Assembly (NCBI GenBank): GCA_946499615.1
Contig: CAMMST010000017.1
Span: forward strand, 1-41,655
Direction: 5' to 3'
DNA: 41,655 nucleotides
Origin: Enterococcus_E cecorum_B
GTDB lineage: Bacteria > Bacillota > Bacilli > Lactobacillales > Enterococcaceae
The notes beneath the pieces were generated by a model. The model had not been told where the DNA came from. It ran no database searches and was given only the letters and a program-made list of their open reading frames with translations. Position numbers and translations under genes: made by a program. The first letter of the stretch is position 1, and every line of letters begins with the position of its first letter. Positions 1-8,400 of the stretch are shown here, piece after piece.

Positions 1-3000
1 TTGATATTCGTTGGCTGACCATCTAAAGCAGTTCGAGCTTCACTTAACTTATCTACTAATTGATTTACTGCTGCTTGTGTCGCTCTTTCTTTTGCACTTA
101 ATAATTTAGCAGAACGTACTAATGCATCGTAAGCAGCTTGCTTTAATGGATCAGCATTATAATAGGTCGCTTGTTGTACTAGTTTTGGATATTGTCCTAA
201 TTCAGACGTTAATACTGTCAAGTCAGTGTCTGTACCATTTAATGCAGTAAACGTTTCTTTTAATTTCGTTACTTTCTGATTAATAATTTCTTGTTTTTGT
301 TTGTCATCGACTAATTGCTGTGCCTCTAGAAGTGCTTGATTGAAAGTATCTTGTTTATCCTTACTTGCATTATAAAATTTCGCTTGTTCTTGTACATTCA
401 TTACTTGTTTTAATAAAGTTAATAATTCATACTTATCAATCAATGTAAGTGTTTTGATGTTATAAGCATTATTTTTCACTTCAAATGTTGGCTCTTCTAA
501 AAATTCATATCCTTCTGGCAATTCAGCTTTAATAATGTATTTACCAACTGGGACAATTTTTCCAAAGTCACTTTTCGCATATCTAGCTTGAGGGATACGA
601 ATTTCTTGTCCTGTTTCATCAACCAAAATAATTGTATCTGTTTCAGGAATTTCGCGATTAATATCCACTAATGCATTTGCTTTTTCCTTTACGTGGACAA
701 AAAACTGCACTTTAGCTGTACTATTTGTTTCGTCAATATTTACCTTAACTGATTGATTGCCTGATAAAGTTGCCCAATCCGTATCATATAAGAATAAATC
801 AAATTGATAGTCGCCAAAAGGTAGAATTAATACATTATCGCCATCAACATAACGTGGAATATCAGATAAATGTTTTCCGTTCTGATTTTTCACCGCATAA
901 GCATATGCAATATCCACCGGTTGTTTAGTTTCTTGATCTACAGCTTCAACAGTAACTAAACCATTCGTATTCCCAATACTAATTAAGTCCGCAACATTTG
1001 CGGAGGAAATATTTCCTGCATAATCTTCGACGACATATTTAAATTGTGATAAATCAGCTAAATCAAGCGGTAAGGTGAATGAACCATCTTCATTTTGTGC
1101 TACATATACACGATGATCAGAAATGGAGGTATCACCATCTTCTTTTAGATTAATATTTGTGGTCAAACCATTTTCATCAGGAACCAGATAAAAGACTTGT
1201 TCTCTAAAAATACCAGATAAACCATTTTCAATTGCTCGACGTGCTTTAAAGATGAATTGATCCTTATCATAAGTTGCAGTCGTAATCACTGGTGCCTGAC
1301 GATCAATAATAACTTTAAAATCGACTGACTGTTCTTTTGCACCTGGCACTTCAGAACGATACGTAAGAACATAGCGATATTCTCCATCTTCAAGTGGATT
1401 ACCTGATTGATCAAAACCTTGCCATTCTGTATTAAAAATGATGCTTGATTTAGGTCTCTCCTCATTGCCACTGAAGAAGTTTTTATTACCATCTTGTCCA
1501 TCGCTTTGCCATAAAACATGTTCTCGATTAATATCATCTGCACGATATACACTAGCTTTTAAGTTTGTATAGTTTCTTAAAAATACCCCTTTAAAAGCAA
1601 GTGAATCTTGATTACCATCATCATTTGGTGAAATAGCCAAATGTGGTTGCCCATTTTCATCAAGTTTAAGTACAAAATCACCATTTTCATCTTTAAATGT
1701 ACCCAATGCTTTAATTTCAAAGTCAGTGTTCTTTCCAGTTGAATAAACTTTATCAACACTTCCAGTTACCAAACCTGTAAAATTATCAGAACCCGCTAAT
1801 TTTTCAGGATTATCCGAATCTATTTCAAAATAAAAACCACCGTTACCATCAGCAATAAGAGAATAAACTGGCTCTTCAACAACAGGTAGGTTTTGGAATT
1901 CACCATGGAAACCAACGTATGGAATACTGATTACATCGCCATCATCGACACTATCAGTAAAACGAACAAATCCCTCAAGATAGTAACCATTTTTCATGAT
2001 CTCATTTAATTCTGGTGTGTAAGAAGAAGCATCTAAATGAATCTTCACAACTTCGCTACTGTTCGCTTTAACTGTCAATCCACTAACTGTTGATTCACTT
2101 AACTGTCGTGGAGTTAAAGTTATTTTTCCCTCCTCGACAGCATCCGTATCTAGATAAACATGATAATTTAACTTGCGGTCTTCATTTGAAATATTATGCA
2201 CAACTACCTCAAAATCAAAGGAGTCACCGACATTTCCAAGCGTTAAACTACCATAACCATCTTTGCCTGTAACAAATAAATCAGTAGAAGTAGCCGCTTT
2301 TACGTCAATAATCCCTGCCCCTTGTTGACGTGGTGAAGTGTATGCTCGAGAATCTTTATTGAAATGAGGTTTTGCCGTGCTCATCAGTAAATGCTTCACT
2401 AACGCTTCTAATTCTTGAGGCGTTTTATTTGGGTATTTGGCTTTGAGATATTGTTTCACCAAAACAGCCGCCCCAGCAACATGAGGTGATGCCATACTTG
2501 TCCCATTCATATTTGCATAGTCATTATCATTAATTGCAGCATAGATTCCACCCCCAGGAGCCGCCAAATCAGGTTTTAATTCTCCATCGGCTGACAATCC
2601 CCAACTTGAAAAATCAGACATAGCTCCTGCATTCGGATTTTCTTCAAACACAGATTCATTATTAAATTGGATTTGATATTTATTTTTTGCTAAAGCTTCA
2701 CCAAATTCATTTGGGATGAAAATAGCTGGAATCCCGACTGCTGTTTCATCTAAGGCCATGCTGATATTTGCTTCATTCGGTCGGCTATTAAAAATGACTG
2801 CACCAACTGCCCCAGCTTTTGTGGCATTGGCTACTTTTTCAGAGAAGGTAATTTCCCCACGCTTTATCAATGCAAGCTTTCCAGTTAAGTCTTTCCCTTC
2901 AAAATCTTCTGGCTTTCCTAAGTTTGCGTAGACATAATCATAAGCCTTTCCTTGTTCAAAATTAACCTCACTCTTTTCTGGGTTATCAAAAGAGCTCTTT

Positions 3001-4280
3001 CCGAAATTCAAGGATTCATCATTTTCTAAACCGATAATATTGATGACTTTGCTACCAATTGTTGTGTTATTATATGACGCAACAGAAATCGCCTCTTTTG
3101 CAGTAGAAGGGCTGCCAACTAAACCGTAATCTGGATTTTCAGCTGACGGCAAATCATAGTCAGATCCAAAAACGGCATCATTACCTGCAGCGATAACTAC
3201 AGAAACACCGGCCTTTTTAGCAGCTTCAATCGCTTGCACGACACTTTCATCCATGTTAACAACCGAGCCATTTGCCCCACCTAAACTTAAATTGATACTA
3301 TCCGCACCTAGTTTCACAGCATCTTCAATCGCTTTAACATAAATTGCAGAACTAGTCGTTGGTTTGATATCGGAAAAAACTCGCATAAACATCACTTGCG
3401 CTTCGGGAGCAACCCCATAGATTAGTTGATTGGCGACTGGTTTGGTTGGATTTCCGGTCGCGATACTTGTTACGTGCATCCCATGTGAATGTTTTTCATT
3501 TTCTTTCATATCTGTATTGACATCAACATAATTATAGCCATAAATTACCTTGTCATTATACCACTCACCATATTCAATTCCTGCTGCTTTTTTTGCTGCT
3601 TCAAAAGTATCTTTATTGTATTTAGCTTTTTCAGGATTGGTAATATGTAAAACGTCATGATTTACATCTATTCCCGAATCGATAATCGCAACCACCATTC
3701 CTTCTCCCTTATAGCCGGCATCCCAAGTTTGAGGGACTGAAATGATGGTATTACTATCAATATTTTGCGGCGTAGCAGATGATAATTGCTCACTCTCATT
3801 TTTTTCTATATTAACTTCATCTGCTTGATTATTTGCGAATTCTTCATTTTTATTTTCACTATCATTTGCAGTTTGCGTCGATATAATTGTTTCAGATTCT
3901 TTTGTCTGATTAACTGTTGCATCAGTATTCGCACCTTCAGAATTTGTTGCAACTGATTCATACTCATTTGATGCAGATAAATCATTTTTAACTACTTCAT
4001 TCGTAGTTGAATTTTGTTCATCAACCGAAGCGACTGAATTTTCTGTCTTTTCAGCTGTAGTGTCTGTATTTTTTGCTTCCAAATGATTGTCTGTCGTAGA
4101 AATTTCTTTATTTGAATCATTAGCATTTTCCGCTTTAAGTGGTTGTGTAATTGTTGCAGTACTCGAATTCTCATCAGCGACGACATTCTGAGCGCTTACT
4201 GCATTTAATAGGAAAGTAGTACTTAAAATTAATGTATATGCCCCAATATTTTTGGGATGCAATATTTTCTGTTTATCCAT
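1..4280 (-). CDS. Large secreted subtilisin-family (S8) serine protease, partial (C-terminus beyond left edge)
   Basis: The frame is open from an ATG at 4280 to the left edge, giving 1,426 visible residues. The start has a clear AAAGGAG ribosome site and begins a typical signal peptide (hydrophobic core about residues 14-30, then SAQNVVA). A low-complexity Ser/Thr/Asn/Glu-rich propeptide follows to about residue 180. The S8 catalytic residues are visible: Asp201 in IIDSGID, His266 in SHGMHVTS, oxyanion Asn367 in IAAGND and Ser595 in NGTSMASPH. A PA domain is inserted at about 435-530, and Fn3/DUF1034-like beta-rich domains follow from about 650. At about 1300-1420 there are two FIVAR-type helical repeats with the YYNA/FYNA signature. 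This layout matches the lactocepin/C5a-peptidase group of cell-envelope proteases that cut host proteins or casein. A cell-wall anchor is expected outside the window but is not seen. The family call is firm; the substrate is unknown. Confidence 0.93.
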   Translation of the reverse strand, partial: MDKQKILHPKNIGAYTLILSTTFLLNAVSAQNVVADENSSTATITQPLKAENANDSNKEISTTDNHLEAKNTDTTAEKTENSVASVDEQNSTTNEVVKNDLSASNEYESVATNSEGANTDATVNQTKESETIISTQTANDSENKNEEFANNQADEVNIEKNESEQLSSATPQNIDSNTIISVPQTWDAGYKGEGMVVAIIDSGIDVNHDVLHITNPEKAKYNKDTFEAAKKAAGIEYGEWYNDKVIYGYNYVDVNTDMKENEKHSHGMHVTSIATGNPTKPVANQLIYGVAPEAQVMFMRVFSDIKPTTSSAIYVKAIEDAVKLGADSINLSLGGANGSVVNMDESVVQAIEAAKKAGVSVVIAAGNDAVFGSDYDLPSAENPDYGLVGSPSTAKEAISVASYNNTTIGSKVINIIGLENDESLNFGKSSFDNPEKSEVNFEQGKAYDYVYANLGKPEDFEGKDLTGKLALIKRGEITFSEKVANATKAGAVGAVIFNSRPNEANISMALDETAVGIPAIFIPNEFGEALAKNKYQIQFNNESVFEENPNAGAMSDFSSWGLSADGELKPDLAAPGGGIYAAINDNDYANMNGTSMASPHVAGAAVLVKQYLKAKYPNKTPQELEALVKHLLMSTAKPHFNKDSRAYTSPRQQGAGIIDVKAATSTDLFVTGKDGYGSLTLGNVGDSFDFEVVVHNISNEDRKLNYHVYLDTDAVEEGKITLTPRQLSESTVSGLTVKANSSEVVKIHLDASSYTPELNEIMKNGYYLEGFVRFTDSVDDGDVISIPYVGFHGEFQNLPVVEEPVYSLIADGNGGFYFEIDSDNPEKLAGSDNFTGLVTGSVDKVYSTGKNTDFEIKALGTFKDENGDFVLKLDENGQPHLAISPNDDGNQDSLAFKGVFLRNYTNLKASVYRADDINREHVLWQSDGQDGNKNFFSGNEERPKSSIIFNTEWQGFDQSGNPLEDGEYRYVLTYRSEVPGAKEQSVDFKVIIDRQAPVITTATYDKDQFIFKARRAIENGLSGIFREQVFYLVPDENGLTTNINLKEDGDTSISDHRVYVAQNEDGSFTLPLDLADLSQFKYVVEDYAGNISSANVADLISIGNTNGLVTVEAVDQETKQPVDIAYAYAVKNQNGKHLSDIPRYVDGDNVLILPFGDYQFDLFLYDTDWATLSGNQSVKVNIDETNSTAKVQFFVHVKEKANALVDINREIPETDTIILVDETGQEIRIPQARYAKSDFGKIVPVGKYIIKAELPEGYEFLEEPTFEVKNNAYNIKTLTLIDKYELLTLLKQVMNVQEQAKFYNASKDKQDTFNQALLEAQQLVDDKQKQEIINQKVTKLKETFTALNGTDTDLTVLTSELGQYPKLVQQATYYNADPLKQAAYDALVRSAKLLSAKERATQAAVNQLVDKLSEARTALDGQPTNI

Positions 4281-4302
4281 ATAATCTCCTTTTATTAGAA
4301 TT

Positions 4303-4312
4303 AGGTTAACCT
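4303..4312. promoter_or_regulatory. Perfect 10-bp palindrome at the predicted transcription start of the protease gene
   Basis: AGGTTAACCT is a perfect palindrome lying at about +2 to +11 relative to the predicted -10 box. That is a classic place for a repressor operator. No regulator is assigned. Confidence 0.35.
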
Positions 4313-4320
4313 TAGATTAT

Positions 4321-4349
4321 ATTAAATCACATTTTATTCTAACATTCAA
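4321..4349 (-). promoter_or_regulatory. Promoter of the subtilisin-like protease gene
   Basis: On the minus strand a TTGAAT -35 box (4344-4349) and a TTTAAT -10 box (4321-4326) are 17 bases apart, about 40 bases before the protease ATG. Prediction from the sequence only. Confidence 0.6.
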
Positions 4350-4462
4350 TATCAAAATGACATTTTTATAATATATGTGCTTTTATAATTTATTTATATT
4401 TATCATCTATTTCGATATATTTTTAACCATGATTGAAAAACACTTTTTATAAATTAAGAAAA

Positions 4463-4498
4463 TTAAAAAAGAGAGTTCTACAATAGAATTCTCTCTTC
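4463..4498 (-). terminator. Rho-independent terminator after the toxin-antitoxin pair
   Basis: Read on the minus strand, AGAGAG-type arms (4469-4497, one small bulge, 3-base loop) are followed by a run of T. It lies about 60 bases after the antitoxin stop codon and separates this unit from the protease gene. Confidence 0.75.
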
Positions 4499-4555
4499 TC
4501 ATTTCTCATAATCATATTGATTGATTTTATTCATTTTTAAAACTTTGAATGCGCG

Positions 4556-4843
4556 CTAATTATGATTTAGCGGAACAACAGCCAATGTCTTACCTAAACT
4601 AGCCAAAATTTTTAAAATTGTATCTAATTGCGGATTCGTTTTTCCTGTTTCCATCCTTGCAATGACAGGTTGCTTCACACCACTTAGTTCTTCCAATTGT
4701 TTTTGACTAATCCCTTGTTCATGCCTTGCTTCGATAATCGCACTAATAATTGCCACTCTCATATCACTTTCAATAATTTCCTCAGGTGTAAAAATTTCTG
4801 TACGAACATCTTTCCATTTCTTACCAACTACTTCATTATTCAT
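4556..4843 (-). CDS. HigA-like helix-turn-helix antitoxin
   Basis: A 95-residue protein with an XRE/Cro-type helix-turn-helix at about residues 40-75: the recognition region contains GISQKQLEEL and SGVKQPVIARMETG. It is the second gene of a two-gene unit. Its ATG overlaps the last codons of the toxin gene by 8 bases and has a GGGGG ribosome site inside the toxin gene. Antitoxins of this family bind and neutralise the cognate HigB-type ribonuclease and repress the shared promoter. The toxin-first order, the overlap and both protein families agree with a HigBA-type module. Whether it is active was not tested. Confidence 0.88.
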   Translation of the reverse strand: MNNEVVGKKWKDVRTEIFTPEEIIESDMRVAIISAIIEARHEQGISQKQLEELSGVKQPVIARMETGKTNPQLDTILKILASLGKTLAVVPLNHN

Positions 4844-5198
4844 CTAAAGTCCCCCTTTTTCTTAAAATTTCAATCTCTCTTCTTGCCTTTTCGATTTCTT
4901 TCCTTGGTTTTTTTCTAGTACTTTTCATAAATTGATGTAGTAAAACTAATGTATTTTCTTCCCGTGTTACAAATATAATCCTATCACGTAATAGCCTTAA
5001 TTCCCACAAATCTCTTTCCAAATGTTTAATGTACGGTTCGCCAATTTTCAAACCATGCTTGCTTAATAGTTCAAGGTAATCGTTAATTTTATTCAGTTTT
5101 ATTCTAGAATCCTTATTATTGCCATTCTTTAATTCATATAAATAATCTAAAACAGGCTCTCTTCCATTAAGGTCTTTATAAAAAAATATATCGTACAT
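4836..5198 (-). CDS. HigB-like (phage Gp49-like, RelE superfamily) toxin
   Basis: A 120-residue basic protein ending in a lysine/arginine-rich helix. The region YIKHLERDLWELRLLRDRI, followed by IFVTREENTLVLLHQFMK and then a KKP motif, is the signature of the HigB/Gp49-like branch of the RelE ribonuclease superfamily, which cuts mRNA on the ribosome. I start it at the ATG at 5198, where the product begins MYDIFFYKD as in relatives. An in-frame TTG three codons upstream (5207) is possible, but its ribosome site would be too close. It is the promoter-proximal gene, with the antitoxin behind it. Confidence 0.88.
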   Translation of the reverse strand: MYDIFFYKDLNGREPVLDYLYELKNGNNKDSRIKLNKINDYLELLSKHGLKIGEPYIKHLERDLWELRLLRDRIIFVTREENTLVLLHQFMKSTRKKPRKEIEKARREIEILRKRGTLDE

Positions 5199-5217
5199 GT
5201 TTTCCAAACTTTCTAAT

Positions 5218-5246
5218 ATTATGACCTATTAGTTATAATTTGTAAA
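5218..5246 (-). promoter_or_regulatory. Promoter of the toxin-antitoxin pair
   Basis: On the minus strand TTTACA (5241-5246) and CATAAT (5218-5223) are spaced by 17 bases, about 20 bases before the toxin ATG. The ATTAT/ATAAT elements around the -10 could serve as the autoregulatory operator, but I see no clean palindrome. Confidence 0.55.
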
Positions 5247-5386
5247 TACTTTTGAGTTATCAGATTCAATAAATTAATTTACCGGTCAATTAATCATCTA
5301 TATTATAGAACGCATGAACGCATTTAGCGATGATATACTACTCTTTATATTTCTCAACTTTTTATTGAATTTCTTATCCAAAATGA

Positions 5387-5421
5387 GAAAAACCAGGAGC
5401 TAGCTCAGACTAACTCCTGGT
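5387..5421 (-). terminator. Rho-independent terminator of the MucBP adhesin gene
   Basis: On the minus strand ACCAGGAG and CTCCTGGT arms (5392-5421) form a GC-rich stem followed by TTTTTCTC. It starts 12 bases after the adhesin stop codon. Confidence 0.88.
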
Positions 5422-5433
5422 AATTTATCATTT

Positions 5434-8400
5434 TTATTTTGTTTCTTCTTTTTTGAACTTAGATACAATTGCTAATAAGCTTGCCATCGCTAAACTCATA
5501 ACTCCTACGACCGGATTTGTTTGATTTGAGCCAGTTTTTGGTAATTGGTTTTTCGATGCTGGCGCTGATTTAGAAGACTTAACTGTGGTTGCTTTTTGTT
5601 TCAGCTTGTAAACATAAGTAACAGATAAATCTTTGTCTCCCATCTTACCTTTTTCAGGAGCAGAATCTTCAGTAATTTTAACTAGTTCATAAACTTTGCC
5701 ATTTACTTTGATTTCTTTTGGTTTATCTCCTTCATCGGTTGTATCATAAGCTTCACCATTGACTAATGCTGTTTCATCTACAACAGATTGTTTAATTGTG
5801 TTGCCATCAGTATCTACATAGTTGATTGTAACAGTATGAGTCGCAACTTTTCTATAAACATAAGTGACGGTTTGTGTACCTTCTTTGATGTTTCCTTTAG
5901 CAAAAGCAGATCCATCTTTTGGCGTAGTACTTACAAGCTCATATCTAGTACCGTCTGAAGAAATAATAATTTGTGGACGGAATTGAGCAGTACGTGTATC
6001 GTATGGATTGCCCTCTTTCGTTACATTGCCAGAAACTACATCTTTTGCTGGTACTCCTGGGATTGGATTACCTGCTTCATCGACATAGTCAACAATTACA
6101 TTACCTTTTACTGGTGCGTATTCGAAAGTCACTGTTTGATTTAACTCTGTCACTTTACCTCGGGCATTATTTTCACGTCCATCGTTATCACCAATCGCTT
6201 TGTAGGCATTACCTTGGGCATCGTATAAGTATCCAGATTTCGGTTGAGCGCTATAGGCTTCACCAATTGTAGAGCGAGCTTCCTTCACAACAGCAGTAGT
6301 TGCCTGACCATTTGCATCAACTAATTCAGTTTCAGTTCCTTGGATGACATGGCGTTCGACTACCTGTCCACCTTTCACTTCTGGATTTTGTTCGACAACT
6401 TTACGATAAACATAAGTCACTTCTTGCGTACCTTCAACAAGATTTCCAGTTGCACTAGCCGAGCCAGCTTTTGGTGTGGTTGAGACAAGTTCATATTTCG
6501 TGCCATCTGTTGCAACAACTGTTTGTGGACGGAATTGTTGCGTGGTTGTGTCATAAGGTGTACCTGATTTCGTCACATTACCTTCTTTGACATCTTGTGA
6601 GTTAACCCCAGGAATTGTATTGCCATTTTCATCAACATAATGAACCACGACATTACCTTTAACTGGTGTGTATTCGAAAGTCACTGTTTGATTTAACTCT
6701 GTCACTTTACCTTGGGCATTATTTTCACGGCCATCGTTATCACCAATCGCTTTGTAGGCATTACCTTGGGCATCGTATAAGTATCCAGATTTCGGTTGAG
6801 CGCTATAGGCTTCACCAATTGTAGAGCGAGCTTCCTTCACAACAGCAGTAGTTGCCTGACCATTTGCATCAACTAATTCAGTTTCAGTTCCTTGGATGAC
6901 ATGGCGTTCGACTACCTGTCCACCTTTCACTTCTGGATTTTGTTCGACAACTTTACGATAAACATAAGTCACTTCTTGCGTACCTTCAACAAGATTTCCA
7001 GTTGCACTAGCCGAGCCAGCTTTTGGTGTGGTTGAGACAAGTTCATATTTCGTGCCATCTGTTGCAACAACTGTTTGTGGACGGAATTGTTGCGTGGTTG
7101 TGTCATAAGGTGTACCTGATTTCGTCACATTACCTTCTTTGACATCTTGTGAGTTAACCCCAGGAATTGTATTGCCATTTTCATCAACATAATGAACCAC
7201 GACATTACCTTTAACTGGTGTGTATTCGAAAGTTACAGTTTGCGCTTTATCAGTCACTTTGCCTTGTGCATTATCTTCACGGCCGTCGTTATCACCAATC
7301 GCTTTATAGGCATTCCCTTGAGCATCGTATAGGTAACCTTCTTTTGGTTGAGTGCTATAGGCTTCACCAATTTCAGAATCCGCTGCTTTTACGATCGCAC
7401 TTGTCGCTTGGCCATTTTCATCAACCAATTCAGTTTCTGTTCCTTGGATGACATGGCGTTCTTTGACTTCGCCGCCTTTAATTTCAGGTTTTTCTTCAAC
7501 TAAACGATAGACATAAGTTACAGTTAAATCTTTATCTGCCATTGTGCCAGTTTCAGATGCTGAATTTTCCTCATGTTTTACGAATTCATATTTCTTACCT
7601 TCGAATTCGATTGTTTGAGGTCTGTTATCAACGGCAGTATCGTATGCTTTACCTTCTTGTAGAGAAGCTTCATCGACTACTGGCGCCTTGATTTCTTTAC
7701 CTTCTGTATCCACATAAGTCACAGTTACTTTATGTGCTGGTACTTTCTTGTATACATAAGTTACTTCTTGCGTACCTTCTTTAACTGTTCCTTTAGCTGG
7801 TGCCGAACCGTCTTTTGGTGTTTCTTTTACTAATTCGTAAACTGTACCATCTGTGGCAGTGACCGTTTGTGGACGGTAAGTTTCAGTTGTAGTATTGTAT
7901 GGATTTCCCTCTTTGGTTACATTACCGTCTCTAACTACATCTTTCGCATCCACTCCTGGAATTGGGTTACCTTCTTCATCTTCATAGTTGACTACGACAT
8001 TACCTTTAACTGGTTCATATTCGAAAGTTACAGTTTGTTCTGCGGCTGTGACCACACCTGAAGCATTATCTTCACGACCATCTTTATCATCAGTTGGCTT
8101 ATACATATTGCCATCTGCATCGTAAAGCGTCGTTGATTTTTGTTCACCTTGATAGGCTGTACCGATTTTACTTCCTGGTTCAGCTAAAGTTCGTGCAGTT
8201 TCAGTACCATCTTCATTGAACAATTCAGTCTCGGTATCTTTAATGACATGACGCTCCTTAACTGCACCATTTAATTGATAAACATAAGTAACTTCTAGAT
8301 TTTTATCTTTCAACGTACCAGTTTCAGCTGCAGAACCTTCCTTAACGGCTTTTTCTTCAGGTAATAAAGTATAGTACTTGCCATCTTTACCTTGAATTTC

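Noticed and set aside
1286..1759. Short minus-strand frames of 88 and 60 codons in another frame of the protease gene
   Set aside because: They overlap the continuous protease frame, have low-quality composition and no ribosome sites; no frameshift is needed to explain the region.
4556..5207. Reading the toxin-antitoxin pair as a prophage remnant because of the Gp49-like family name
   Set aside because: No integrase, attachment repeats or other phage genes are nearby. This family is mostly chromosomal HigB-type toxins.
6121..7224. Possible CRISPR array or transposon from the long repeats
   Set aside because: The repeat unit is 552 bp, exactly a multiple of three, and codes for adhesin modules. 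There are no short spaced repeats, terminal inverted repeats or transposase.
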